Positions 1 to 5,227 of a stretch of DNA of 9,841 nt are shown here, in pieces. The stretch lies in contig JAGWNV010000075.1 in assembly GCA_028872975.1 (NCBI GenBank), positions 1 through 9,841 on the forward strand, written 5' to 3'. The notes under the pieces were generated by a model that was not told where the DNA came from, did not search any database, and was given only the letters and a program-made list of their open reading frames with translations. Every line of letters starts with the position of its first letter. Position 1 is the first letter of the stretch. Position numbers and translations under genes: made by a program. The DNA comes from Acidobacteriota bacterium (lineage in GTDB: Bacteria > Actinomycetota > Acidimicrobiia > Acidimicrobiales > UBA8190).

Positions 1-30
1 TCCGATCACGATGGCGTCGTAGTCCGTCAC
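1..30 (-). CDS. N-terminus of a probable FAD/NAD(P)-binding oxidoreductase (partial, runs off the left edge)
   Basis: A GTG codon at 30-28 opens a minus-strand frame that reads VTDYDAIVIG before the window ends. The pattern of polar residues followed by YDAIVIG is the first beta strand of a Rossmann dinucleotide-binding fold, normally continuing as GAGxxG in flavoprotein oxidoreductases such as amine oxidases, phytoene-desaturase-like enzymes and flavin monooxygenases. Only ten codons are visible, so subfamily and substrate cannot be told. The start is supported by a TACAGT hexamer exactly seven bases upstream (38-43), which fits a leaderless transcript. There is no Shine-Dalgarno-like sequence. 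The DUF2127 gene upstream on the same strand ends at 71, leaving a 40-bp gap, so this gene may have its own promoter rather than belong to the preceding operon. Confidence 0.5.
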   Translation of the reverse strand, partial: MTDYDAIVIG

Positions 31-37
31 CGGCCGG

Positions 38-43
38 ACTGTA
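38..43 (-). promoter_or_regulatory. Candidate -10 element TACAGT of a leaderless promoter
   Basis: Read on the minus strand, TACAGT lies seven bases before the GTG at 30-28. It matches the actinobacterial TAnnnT -10 pattern, and the spacing puts the transcription start at or next to the first base of the GTG. No convincing -35 hexamer is visible, which is common in actinobacteria. The element lies in the 40-bp gap after the DUF2127 stop codon. Confidence 0.4.
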
Positions 44-70
44 GCGAGATCAGGCGCCGCCGGCGCGCCG

Positions 71-577
71 TCAGCCCGGCGCCGTCGACGCCGGTGCCCC
101 GTGCCGCCGGTACTCCCGCCAGGTCAGCCAGATGATGAAGAGGTCGAACACGGTCAGCAGCGCCAGGCCGACAGTGGGGGCATAGGTCATCCGGTACACC
201 TGGTAGATCACGAACCCGCCCAGGAAGACGAAGGCCACCGGATAGGCCCAACGCTCCCGGCGGAACAGTCCCACCACCACCACGAGCTTCACGACCCCGT
301 GGAAGAGGAGGTACAGGGCGCCGAAGGCCTGGGTCCTGTGGAGGTTGCCCGTCAGGTGCAGGAGGTGATGGGCCCAGAAGTCCTGGGGGTCCTGCGTCAG
401 CTCGTGCTGGGTCAGCCGCTGGGCCAGGGCGTTGATGCTCGCCGGGGAGAAGACGAAGAGGAGGAGTCCCCCGACGAGCTCGAGCAGGCCGTCGAGGCCC
501 TTCAGGACGAGGACGATGTTGAACGTGGTGTCGAGTGCGTCACCTCTGGCGCCGGGCCACCAGCGAGGTCGTGCCAC
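71..577 (-). CDS. DUF2127 family integral membrane protein
   Basis: This 168-residue protein matches the DUF2127 family of small bacterial membrane proteins, whose biochemical role is unknown. Recognisable features are LVLKGLDGLLELVGG near residues 23-37 and the central HRTQAFGALYLLFHGVVKL segment around 80-98. Four hydrophobic segments are visible at about 20-44, 82-103, 110-130 and 133-152, ending in a basic tail (WREYRRHG). The stretch between the first two helices (about 50-80) is polar and His-rich (HELTQ, WAHHLLHL, NLHR). The GTG at 577 is the first start codon after an in-frame TAA, which is the stop of the thioesterase-like gene 18 bp upstream, so the gene is probably the last member of that operon. 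No good Shine-Dalgarno precedes it, so translation may depend on ribosomes finishing the upstream gene. The family call is confident; the function is not known. Confidence 0.82.
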   Translation of the reverse strand: MARPRWWPGARGDALDTTFNIVLVLKGLDGLLELVGGLLLFVFSPASINALAQRLTQHELTQDPQDFWAHHLLHLTGNLHRTQAFGALYLLFHGVVKLVVVVGLFRRERWAYPVAFVFLGGFVIYQVYRMTYAPTVGLALLTVFDLFIIWLTWREYRRHGAPASTAPG

Positions 578-595
578 GGGTCTCGGGCAGACCCG

Positions 596-1402
596 TTAGC
601 GGCGCACTGCCGACAGGCGGGCGAGGACGACGGTGGTGAGCCGCCCCGACGACGTGTCGGTGAGCCGGACCTCGACGGAGGCGTCGGGCCCGTCGCCGAG
701 GAGCCTGCAGGCGGTCCGCACCGGGCCCACCTGGGCCTGGGCCAGGTAGCGCAGGTCGAGGTCGGTGACGACGGCGGGGGACTCGAAGCGGGTGGCGACG
801 AGGTCCTCGGCGGCTGCTTCGGCCAGGAGGGCAACGAGGGCCCCTTGGAGCGTCCCTGCCGGGTTCCGCAGCTCGGCCGTCACGGCCACCTCGGCCTCCC
901 CCCGGGCGGCGTCGAGGACCTCGATGCGGGCCGCCTCGCGCAAGGGCCGGTCCAGGGAGGCGTCGCCGCTGAAGAGGGCGCTGAAGCGCTCGGGCGTCAC
1001 CTTCGGCTTGGGCGGGTCGGTCTCCCGGCGGGGCACCTTGGCGAAGCCGATGAGGCCCGTCCCCACGTGCACACCGCCGGTCGTGGTCAGCTCGACGGCG
1101 CAGGTGGCGGATCGCCGGCCCCGCCTGAGGACGGTGGCGACCGCCTCGACGGGGTCGGTCACCGGCACCGGGCGCATCCGCACCGACATGTCCGACGTGA
1201 AGGTCCAGTCGTCGGGCTCGTCGTCGACCGTGATCCCGGCGGCGGCGTCGACGAGGAAGGCCAGGACGCTCGAGCGGACGATCCCGTGGTGGAGGAGCTC
1301 GTCTCTGGGCTCGACCTGCAGGACGAGCGTGCCGGCGGTGACCCGGGCCGTGACGCCGAGCCTTCCGACGAGGGAGTAGTCGCCGGCCGAGACGTCGGTC
1401 AT
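596..1402 (-). CDS. Double-hotdog thioesterase-like protein (PaaI-type, tandem domains)
   Basis: The 268-residue product contains two hotdog-fold halves, as expected of acyl-CoA thioesterases of the PaaI/4HBT superfamily in tandem form. The first half (about 10-125) carries the helix-capping motif LLHHGIVRSSVLAFLVDAAAG at 37-56, with HHG where PaaI proteins usually have HGG and Asp52 in the usual acidic position. The second half (about 155-265) carries N180-P-A-G-T-L-Q-G-A at 180-188, followed by Glu195 in the matching acidic position. A Pro/Lys-rich linker near 127-140 joins the halves. The likely reaction is hydrolysis of an acyl-CoA thioester in the cytosol, substrate unknown; one half may be structural only. 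The ATG at 1402 overlaps the TGA of the upstream dehydrogenase in an ATGA junction. This fixes the start despite a longer open frame, because upstream codons lie inside the dehydrogenase gene. A non-catalytic acyl-CoA-binding role is possible. Confidence 0.75.
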   Translation of the reverse strand: MTDVSAGDYSLVGRLGVTARVTAGTLVLQVEPRDELLHHGIVRSSVLAFLVDAAAGITVDDEPDDWTFTSDMSVRMRPVPVTDPVEAVATVLRRGRRSATCAVELTTTGGVHVGTGLIGFAKVPRRETDPPKPKVTPERFSALFSGDASLDRPLREAARIEVLDAARGEAEVAVTAELRNPAGTLQGALVALLAEAAAEDLVATRFESPAVVTDLDLRYLAQAQVGPVRTACRLLGDGPDASVEVRLTDTSSGRLTTVVLARLSAVRR

Positions 1403-2400
1403 GAGACGTCGAAGGTGGCGCCGACGAGGCGCTCGCTCAGCTCCCAGAGCCTGGCGGCGTGGTCGTCGTCGAGCAGGTACGCCATGAAGCCGTTGGCACC
1501 CGGATTGGCGCCGAGGACGCCGAGCCCGCAGTCGGCCAGGTAGGCCCCGTTGTGCCCGGCCAGCTCCGGGGCGACCGCCGCCCACACCTGGGTGGCGGCG
1601 CCCTGCTCGACCGACTTCCAGGTGATGTCGCCGCTGCCCTCGCCCTCGGGCGCCGCCCCCGCCGCCGCGCTCCGCTCGCGGGCGAAGGCCGCCATCTCGA
1701 GAAGGAGCTCCTCGGTGAGGTGCCGCCCGAGGTCGGTGACGATCCCTCCGGGATGGACCGAGAACGACAGCAGGCCCTTGGGCCCGGCGCGCCGGGCCAG
1801 CTCCCTGGCGAAGAGGGCGTTGGCCGTCTTGGACCGCCCGTAGGCGACCCAGGGCGAGTAGCCGCCGTGCTCGAAGTTCGGGTCGTCGAGGTCGACGTCG
1901 CTGCGCGAGTGCCCCGCCGAGCTGAGCGTCACCACCCTGGGGGCCGCCGCACGCAGGAGCGCCGGGGCCAGGAGGCCGGTGAGGAGGAAGTGGCCGAGGT
2001 GGTTGGTGCCGAACTGGGTCTCGAAGCCCTGGGCGGTGTGCCCGAAGGGGCAGGCCATCACCCCGGCGTTGTTCACGAGGAGGTCGAGGGTGTCGTGGCC
2101 GGCCAGGAACGTCTCGGCGAAGGCCCGGACCGTCGAGAGGTCGCCCAGGTCGGCCACGGCCGCCTCGAGCTCGGCGCCGGGCACGAGGGCGGCGATCTCG
2201 GCCACCGCCCCGGCGGCGCGCTCGGCGCTGCGGGCCAGGACGGTGACCGATGCCCCGTGGGCGGCGAAGGCCCGGGCGCTCTCGCGGCCCAGCCCGGTGG
2301 CGGCACCGGTGACCACCACCCGCCTACCGGTGAGGTCGACCCCCTCCAGCACCTCGTCGGTCGTGGTGGTCGGCCCGTAGATCCCCGGCACCGTCGTCAC
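1399..2400 (-). CDS. Short-chain dehydrogenase/reductase (retinol-dehydrogenase/WWOX-like classical SDR)
   Basis: This 333-residue protein is an NAD(P)-dependent oxidoreductase of the classical SDR superfamily. Visible motifs are the cofactor-binding TGAATGLGRE at 31-40 (TGxxxGxG), the DLGD acidic pair near 84-87, NNAG at 110-113, LSSAGH at 159-164 with the catalytic serine, and Y187-GRS-K191 (YxxxK), followed by HPGGIVTDL at 216-224. The length and the DLxDLxSV-type segment resemble the retinol dehydrogenase 11-14/WWOX-like branch, which oxidises or reduces lipophilic alcohols and carbonyls; the substrate here is unknown. The start is taken as the GTG at 2400, which overlaps the TGA of the upstream SnoaL-like gene (GTGA). 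The longer open frame upstream is antisense-free but lies wholly within that gene in another reading frame. The gene overlaps its downstream thioesterase-like partner by four bases, so the three form a translationally coupled cassette. Confidence 0.88.
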   Translation of the reverse strand: MTTVPGIYGPTTTTDEVLEGVDLTGRRVVVTGAATGLGRESARAFAAHGASVTVLARSAERAAGAVAEIAALVPGAELEAAVADLGDLSTVRAFAETFLAGHDTLDLLVNNAGVMACPFGHTAQGFETQFGTNHLGHFLLTGLLAPALLRAAAPRVVTLSSAGHSRSDVDLDDPNFEHGGYSPWVAYGRSKTANALFARELARRAGPKGLLSFSVHPGGIVTDLGRHLTEELLLEMAAFARERSAAAGAAPEGEGSGDITWKSVEQGAATQVWAAVAPELAGHNGAYLADCGLGVLGANPGANGFMAYLLDDDHAARLWELSERLVGATFDVS

Positions 2401-2816
2401 GCTCCGGCGATGTAGCCACGGCCGCGCTGGCAGTGGGGCCCGCCCCAGTGCTCGACGATCTGGCCGTCGCGGATCCGCAGGATGGCGGTGCCGTTGATCG
2501 TGACCGGCGCTCCCGTCGGCTCGACGTCGAAGAAGGCGGCCCCGGTGTGGGTGCCCGTCACCGTCCAATTTGAGACGACGAGGTCGCCGGACTCGATCAG
2601 GAGGTCGACGGTGAAGGCCATGTCGGGAAGGGCGGCCCGCACCGCCTTCCACCACTGCTGCTCCTCGCCTCGGACGTCGGTCCCCACGCGGTCGGGACTG
2701 ACGCGTCCGGCGACGTGGCTGTGGAAGTCGTCGGAGAAGAACTCGAACACCGCCTCGCTGTCGCCTGTCTGCATGGCCCGGCTGTACTTCCCGAGAAGCC
2801 GGAGGTTGTCGGACAC
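2397..2816 (-). CDS. SnoaL-like / NTF2-fold ester cyclase family protein
   Basis: The 139-residue product has the size and pattern of the SnoaL-like polyketide cyclase or ester cyclase branch of the NTF2 superfamily, which are small cone-shaped alpha+beta barrels. The visible pattern is an N-terminal helix (LRLLGKYSRAMQTGD), a strand with FFSDDFHSH at 27-34, a WW-containing helix at 51-62, LPDMAFTVDLLI at 63-74, and the paired strands NWTVTGTHTGAAFF at 83-96 and ILRIRDGQIVEHW at 112-124. Members either catalyse aldol or ring chemistry or bind small hydrophobic molecules; the role here cannot be told. GTG at 2816 is chosen as start because GGGAGG lies four bases upstream and the protein then starts at the usual family point. 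A TTG at 2846 would add ten residues that are Pro/Gly/His-rich and unlike the family. The gene follows the antiporter by 31 bp and overlaps the dehydrogenase by four bases. Confidence 0.78.
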   Translation of the reverse strand: MSDNLRLLGKYSRAMQTGDSEAVFEFFSDDFHSHVAGRVSPDRVGTDVRGEEQQWWKAVRAALPDMAFTVDLLIESGDLVVSNWTVTGTHTGAAFFDVEPTGAPVTINGTAILRIRDGQIVEHWGGPHCQRGRGYIAGA

Positions 2817-2820
2817 GGCG

Positions 2821-2826
2821 CCTCCC
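2821..2826 (-). promoter_or_regulatory. Shine-Dalgarno GGGAGG deciding the GTG start at 2816
   Basis: On the minus strand GGGAGG is followed by four bases (cgcc) and then the GTG at 2816-2814. The TTG at 2846 has nothing comparable before it, so this site favours the shorter SnoaL-like protein. Confidence 0.5.
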
Positions 2827-2847
2827 GGTGCGTGCGGTCGGGGCAAT

Positions 2848-3915
2848 CTATCCCCACCAGAACGCCGTCGCCACGACGACGTAGAGGCCCACCAGGCAGA
2901 CCCCTTCGAGCCACGTCGACTCGCCGTCGAAGACGACGACGACGGCCACGACGGCGGTGATGGCCAGGGCCACGACGAGAAGCGGTGGGAACACGAGGCT
3001 CAAGGTGGCCCCGCCGATGACCGGGGAGAGCAGGACCAGGACGGGGGCGACGGCCAGTGCCACCTGGACGGGGCTCTGCAGGGTGACCGACAGCGCATAG
3101 TCCATGCGGTTGCGGGCCGCCAGCTGGATGCCGACGACGTTCTCCACGGCGTTGCCGGCGATGGCGACGATGACGAGCCCGGCGAAGGCCTCCGAGATGT
3201 GCATCGCCGACAGCGCCGGCGTGAGGGCGGTGACGAACCAGTCCGAGACGAAGGCGGCGCCCACCGACGCGCCGGCCAGGAGCCCGATGGCCAGTCCGAG
3301 CGGCCAGGGCGGCCCCTCGACGGCCGTGGCGAAGCCGGCGTCCTCGCCGCCCGCAGGGCCGGCCCGGCGCAGGGACATGGGGACGGCCAGGGCGAAGACC
3401 AGGAGGAGCACCACCGAGGCGGTGTTCGACAGGGCCTGCTCGTGCGAGGCGGCCGGCGTGTGCAGATGGGCGGTGACGGTCGGCACGAGGAGAATCGCCA
3501 CCGACAACAGAAGCAGCAGCACCGTGATCCGTGGCCCTTCGGCGGCGAACCGCTGGGTGCCGTTGCGGGCCCCGCCCACGATGACGGCCACCCCCAGGAC
3601 GAGCAGGACGTTGGCGAGGACCGAGCCGACGAGGGCGGCCTGGACCACGGTGACGAGGCCCTTGCGGAGGGCGAAGAACCCGAAGAGCAACTCGGGGATG
3701 TTGCCGAGCGCCGACTGGAGGACGCCGGTCGCCCCCGACCCGAGCCGGTCGCCGAGACCGTCCACGGACCTGCCCACCAGTGCGGCCAGGCCGGCGAGGG
3801 CGAGGGCGGAGACGACGAAGGGCGCCACCCGACCGCTCGAGACGAAGCGGGTGAGGGCGGAGCCGGTCACGAGCAGGGCGGTGATGGCGATCAGCCGGCG
3901 GTCGCCTCTGCGCAA
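2848..3915 (-). CDS. Calcium/proton (cation) antiporter, CAX family
   Basis: This 355-residue inner-membrane protein has about ten to eleven hydrophobic segments and the two inverted alpha repeats of the CaCA superfamily. The first repeat contains LGNIPELLFGFFALRKGLV near 70-88, then VGSVLANVLLVLG at 96-108. The second contains AGNAVENVVGIQLAARNRMD at 253-272, then SPVQVALAVAPVLVL at 281-295. The C-terminal DGESTWLEGVCLVGLYVV at 330-347 is typical of CAX proteins. Such proteins export Ca2+ or another cation in exchange for protons. The acidic residues Glu75 and Glu258 in the GNxxE motifs are the expected ion ligands. The middle acidic loop (about 188-200) is short. The TTG at 3915 is preferred because AGGAGG lies five bases upstream. 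It heads the minus-strand run with the SnoaL-like, dehydrogenase, thioesterase-like and DUF2127 genes, although no functional link to them is obvious. Confidence 0.9.
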   Translation of the reverse strand: MRRGDRRLIAITALLVTGSALTRFVSSGRVAPFVVSALALAGLAALVGRSVDGLGDRLGSGATGVLQSALGNIPELLFGFFALRKGLVTVVQAALVGSVLANVLLVLGVAVIVGGARNGTQRFAAEGPRITVLLLLLSVAILLVPTVTAHLHTPAASHEQALSNTASVVLLLVFALAVPMSLRRAGPAGGEDAGFATAVEGPPWPLGLAIGLLAGASVGAAFVSDWFVTALTPALSAMHISEAFAGLVIVAIAGNAVENVVGIQLAARNRMDYALSVTLQSPVQVALAVAPVLVLLSPVIGGATLSLVFPPLLVVALAITAVVAVVVVFDGESTWLEGVCLVGLYVVVATAFWWG

Positions 3916-3920
3916 CCCGC

Positions 3921-3926
3921 CCTCCT
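3921..3926 (-). promoter_or_regulatory. Shine-Dalgarno AGGAGG supporting the TTG start of the antiporter
   Basis: On the minus strand AGGAGG is followed by five bases (gcggg) and then TTG at 3915-3913. This is one of the strongest ribosome-binding sites in the window and explains the use of a rare TTG start. Confidence 0.6.
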
Positions 3927-3938
3927 CTCGCGCCCGGG

Positions 3939-3958
3939 GGCGCCGGCGGGATGGCGCC
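3939..3958. repeat. Pair of GGCGCC palindromes forming an inverted repeat in the divergent spacer
   Basis: GGCGCC occurs at 3939-3944 and again at 3953-3958, separated by eight bases. Each copy is itself palindromic, so the pair can fold as a 6-bp stem with an 8-nt loop or act as two protein-binding half-sites. It lies in the 112-bp divergent spacer (3916-4027), inside the probable 5' leader of the antiporter. GC-rich palindromes are frequent in this DNA, so a role is only possible. Confidence 0.25.
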
Positions 3959-3984
3959 GTCGGAATACTGCCAGAGGCTGCGAG

Positions 3985-3990
3985 TACCCT
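3985..3990 (+). promoter_or_regulatory. Candidate -10 element TACCCT upstream of the DAO oxidase
   Basis: TACCCT fits TAnnnT and lies eight bases before a GTG at 3999 and 38 bases before the oxidase GTG at 4028. A transcript starting about eight bases downstream would begin at the GTG of a ten-codon ORF. No clear -35 hexamer is visible. For the minus-strand antiporter the best candidate in the same spacer is TATTCC (3962-3967), which lacks the final T and is weaker. Confidence 0.4.
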
Positions 3991-3998
3991 CGTCCGGC

Positions 3999-4031
3999 GT
4001 GCGCACCCGGGCGCCCGTCGCCGCCCCGTGA
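3999..4031 (+). CDS. Putative leaderless 10-codon leader ORF coupled to the DAO oxidase
   Basis: From GTG 3999 the frame reads VRTRAPVAAP and stops at TGA 4029-4031. That TGA overlaps the GTG start (4028-4030) of the oxidase as GTGA, the same junction type seen between real genes elsewhere in the window. The GTG is eight bases after TACCCT, as expected for a leaderless start. The oxidase start itself has no Shine-Dalgarno, so termination-reinitiation from this short ORF would explain how it is translated. The peptide has no recognisable family and no run of a regulatory amino acid; it has two arginines and three prolines-or-valine pairs but nothing diagnostic. A chance short ORF remains possible. 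Confidence 0.35.
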   Translation: MRTRAPVAAP

Positions 4032-5167
4032 GCGACGTCCCGCCGCCGTCGGCCGACGCCGTGGTGGTCGGCGGCGGCCTGGTGGGGGCGTCGGTCGCCT
4101 ACGAGCTGGCGCTGGGAGGCCTCGAGGTCGTGCTCGTCGACGCCGGCACGCCGGGCCGGGCCTCCGACGCCGGGGCGGGCATCGCCTCGCCGCAGACCTT
4201 CCACGAGCCCGACGAAGGCTGGTACCGATTCGGCGCCGCTGCCGCCTCGCACCTGCGCCGGCTCGTGGCGCGGTTGGCCGAGGACGGGGTCGCCGTCGAG
4301 GCCCGTGCCTTCGCCGAATGCGGTGCGCTCGTGCTCGCCCTCGCCGAGCACGAGGACCCGTGGTTCGAGGAGCAGCGCCGGCTGGCGGTCGGGCGCGACC
4401 CCGAGGTGACGGAGATCACGCCGGAGGAGGCCCGGGCCATGTTCCCCCCGCTCCGCCGGCCCTGGCGCGCCCTGCACAGCCCGCGCTCGGCCCGGGTCGA
4501 CGGCCGGCTGCTCACCGCCGGGCTCCGTGACGCCGCGGCGCGCCGGGGCGCCCGACTCGTCGCAGACGCCGTGTCGGCGATCGACGCCGCCGGCCCCGGG
4601 GGCCGCGCCGTCACCACCGTCACGGGGGCGAGGGTCGCCTGCGACACGGTGGTGCTCGCCGCCGGCGCCTGGTCGGGAGCGCTCCCGGCGGGGCGGGCCC
4701 CGCTGCCGGTGGCGCCCACCAAGGGGGAGATCGTCCACCTCGCCGTGGCCGACCCGGCGGCGGGGACCGGGAGCTGGCCCATCGTCCAGCCGGTGCTGAA
4801 CTTCTACCTCGTGCCCTGGCCCGGCGGCCGGGTCGCCTGTGGCGGGACCTTCCACCCCGACGCCGGCTTCGACGTGCGGCCGACGGCCGGCGGGATCCGG
4901 GACCTGCTCCGGGAGTGCACGGCCATCGCCCCCGGCCTGGCCGAGGCGGCCGTCGTGGAGACGAGGGTGGGACTGCGGCCGACGAGCCCCGACGGCCGCC
5001 CCCTGCTCGGTGCCGTCACCGAGTTGCCCGGGGTCCACGCCTGCACCGGCCACGGCGCCGACGGGCTGCTCCTCGGGCCGTACTCCGCCGCCCTCGTGGC
5101 CGCCGGCATCCTCGGCGGCGAGGCCCCTCCCGAGCTGGCGCCGTTCTCGCCCTCGCGCCTTCGCTGA
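4028..5167 (+). CDS. FAD-dependent oxidoreductase, DAO family (glycine oxidase / D-amino-acid dehydrogenase-like)
   Basis: The 379-residue protein is a DAO-fold flavoenzyme that oxidises an amine or amino acid. Residues 11-40 form the FAD-binding beta-alpha-beta unit (VVVGGGLVGASVAYE, with G15-x-G17-x-x-G20 and Asp38 closing the second strand). VVLAAGAWS at 208-216 is the second FAD contact. The C-terminal ETRVGLRPTSPDGRPLLG at 311-328 and TGHGADGLLLGP at 340-351 match the flavin-covering segment of glycine oxidase, sarcosine oxidase and DadA-like enzymes; PF.P.R near the end is also typical. No signal peptide or membrane helix is seen, so it is cytosolic, and the true substrate is not predictable. 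GTG 4028 is chosen because it lies ten codons before the first FAD strand. It lacks a Shine-Dalgarno and overlaps the stop of a possible leader ORF. The gene is divergent from the antiporter and 60 bp upstream of the lipoprotein hydrolase. Confidence 0.86.
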   Translation: MSDVPPPSADAVVVGGGLVGASVAYELALGGLEVVLVDAGTPGRASDAGAGIASPQTFHEPDEGWYRFGAAAASHLRRLVARLAEDGVAVEARAFAECGALVLALAEHEDPWFEEQRRLAVGRDPEVTEITPEEARAMFPPLRRPWRALHSPRSARVDGRLLTAGLRDAAARRGARLVADAVSAIDAAGPGGRAVTTVTGARVACDTVVLAAGAWSGALPAGRAPLPVAPTKGEIVHLAVADPAAGTGSWPIVQPVLNFYLVPWPGGRVACGGTFHPDAGFDVRPTAGGIRDLLRECTAIAPGLAEAAVVETRVGLRPTSPDGRPLLGAVTELPGVHACTGHGADGLLLGPYSAALVAAGILGGEAPPELAPFSPSRLR

Positions 5168-5171
5168 CCCG

Positions 5172-5185
5172 CCGGGGCGTCCCGG
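5172..5185 (+). terminator. Weak GC hairpin after the DAO oxidase
   Basis: CCGGG (5172-5176) and CCCGG (5181-5185) can pair around a four-base loop, starting five bases after the oxidase stop codon and ahead of the next candidate -10 at 5199. There is no T-run after it, so an intrinsic terminator is unproven. Confidence 0.2.
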
Positions 5186-5198
5186 AAAGCGGTGACCG

Positions 5199-5204
5199 TA
5201 GACT
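5199..5204 (+). promoter_or_regulatory. Candidate -10 element TAGACT for the lipoprotein hydrolase
   Basis: TAGACT matches TAnnnT in the 60-bp gap after the oxidase. A start about seven bases on would give a short leader that includes the Shine-Dalgarno at 5216-5223 before GTG 5228, so this unit would be a conventional leadered transcript, unlike the others here. No clear -35 is seen. Confidence 0.35.
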
Positions 5205-5215
5205 GCCCGCTTCGG

Positions 5216-5223
5216 GGAGGAGG
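5216..5223 (+). promoter_or_regulatory. Shine-Dalgarno GGAGGAGG deciding the GTG start at 5228
   Basis: GGAGGAGG ends four bases before GTG 5228. It lies downstream of an alternative in-frame GTG at 5192, which would place a Gly-rich segment ahead of the lipoprotein signal peptide. The site therefore supports the shorter protein. Confidence 0.55.
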
Positions 5224-5227
5224 GGGC

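Noticed and set aside
27..251. Minus-strand 74-codon frame at the left edge
   Set aside because: It overlaps the DUF2127 coding region in another frame, has Arg/Gly/Pro-rich composition and no motif; the frame starting at GTG 30 explains the same edge better.
101..1543. Plus-strand open frame opposite the DUF2127 and thioesterase-like genes
   Set aside because: Its translation is Gly/Glu/Asp/His-rich without any recognisable domain, and it mirrors two well-supported minus-strand genes.
3962..3994. ECF-sigma-type promoter (GGAAT ... CGTC) upstream of the oxidase
   Set aside because: The gap between GGAAT and CGTC is about 24 bases, longer than the usual 16-18, so the match is not convincing.
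2482..4530. Long plus-strand open frame across the antiporter and oxidase start
   Set aside because: It is antisense to the antiporter, whose alpha repeats are unmistakable, and its product is Gly/Asp/Arg-rich with no domain.
5192..5227. Longer hydrolase beginning at GTG 5192
   Set aside because: This would put twelve residues including GGGG before the signal peptide, and the TAGACT element and Shine-Dalgarno both lie downstream of it.
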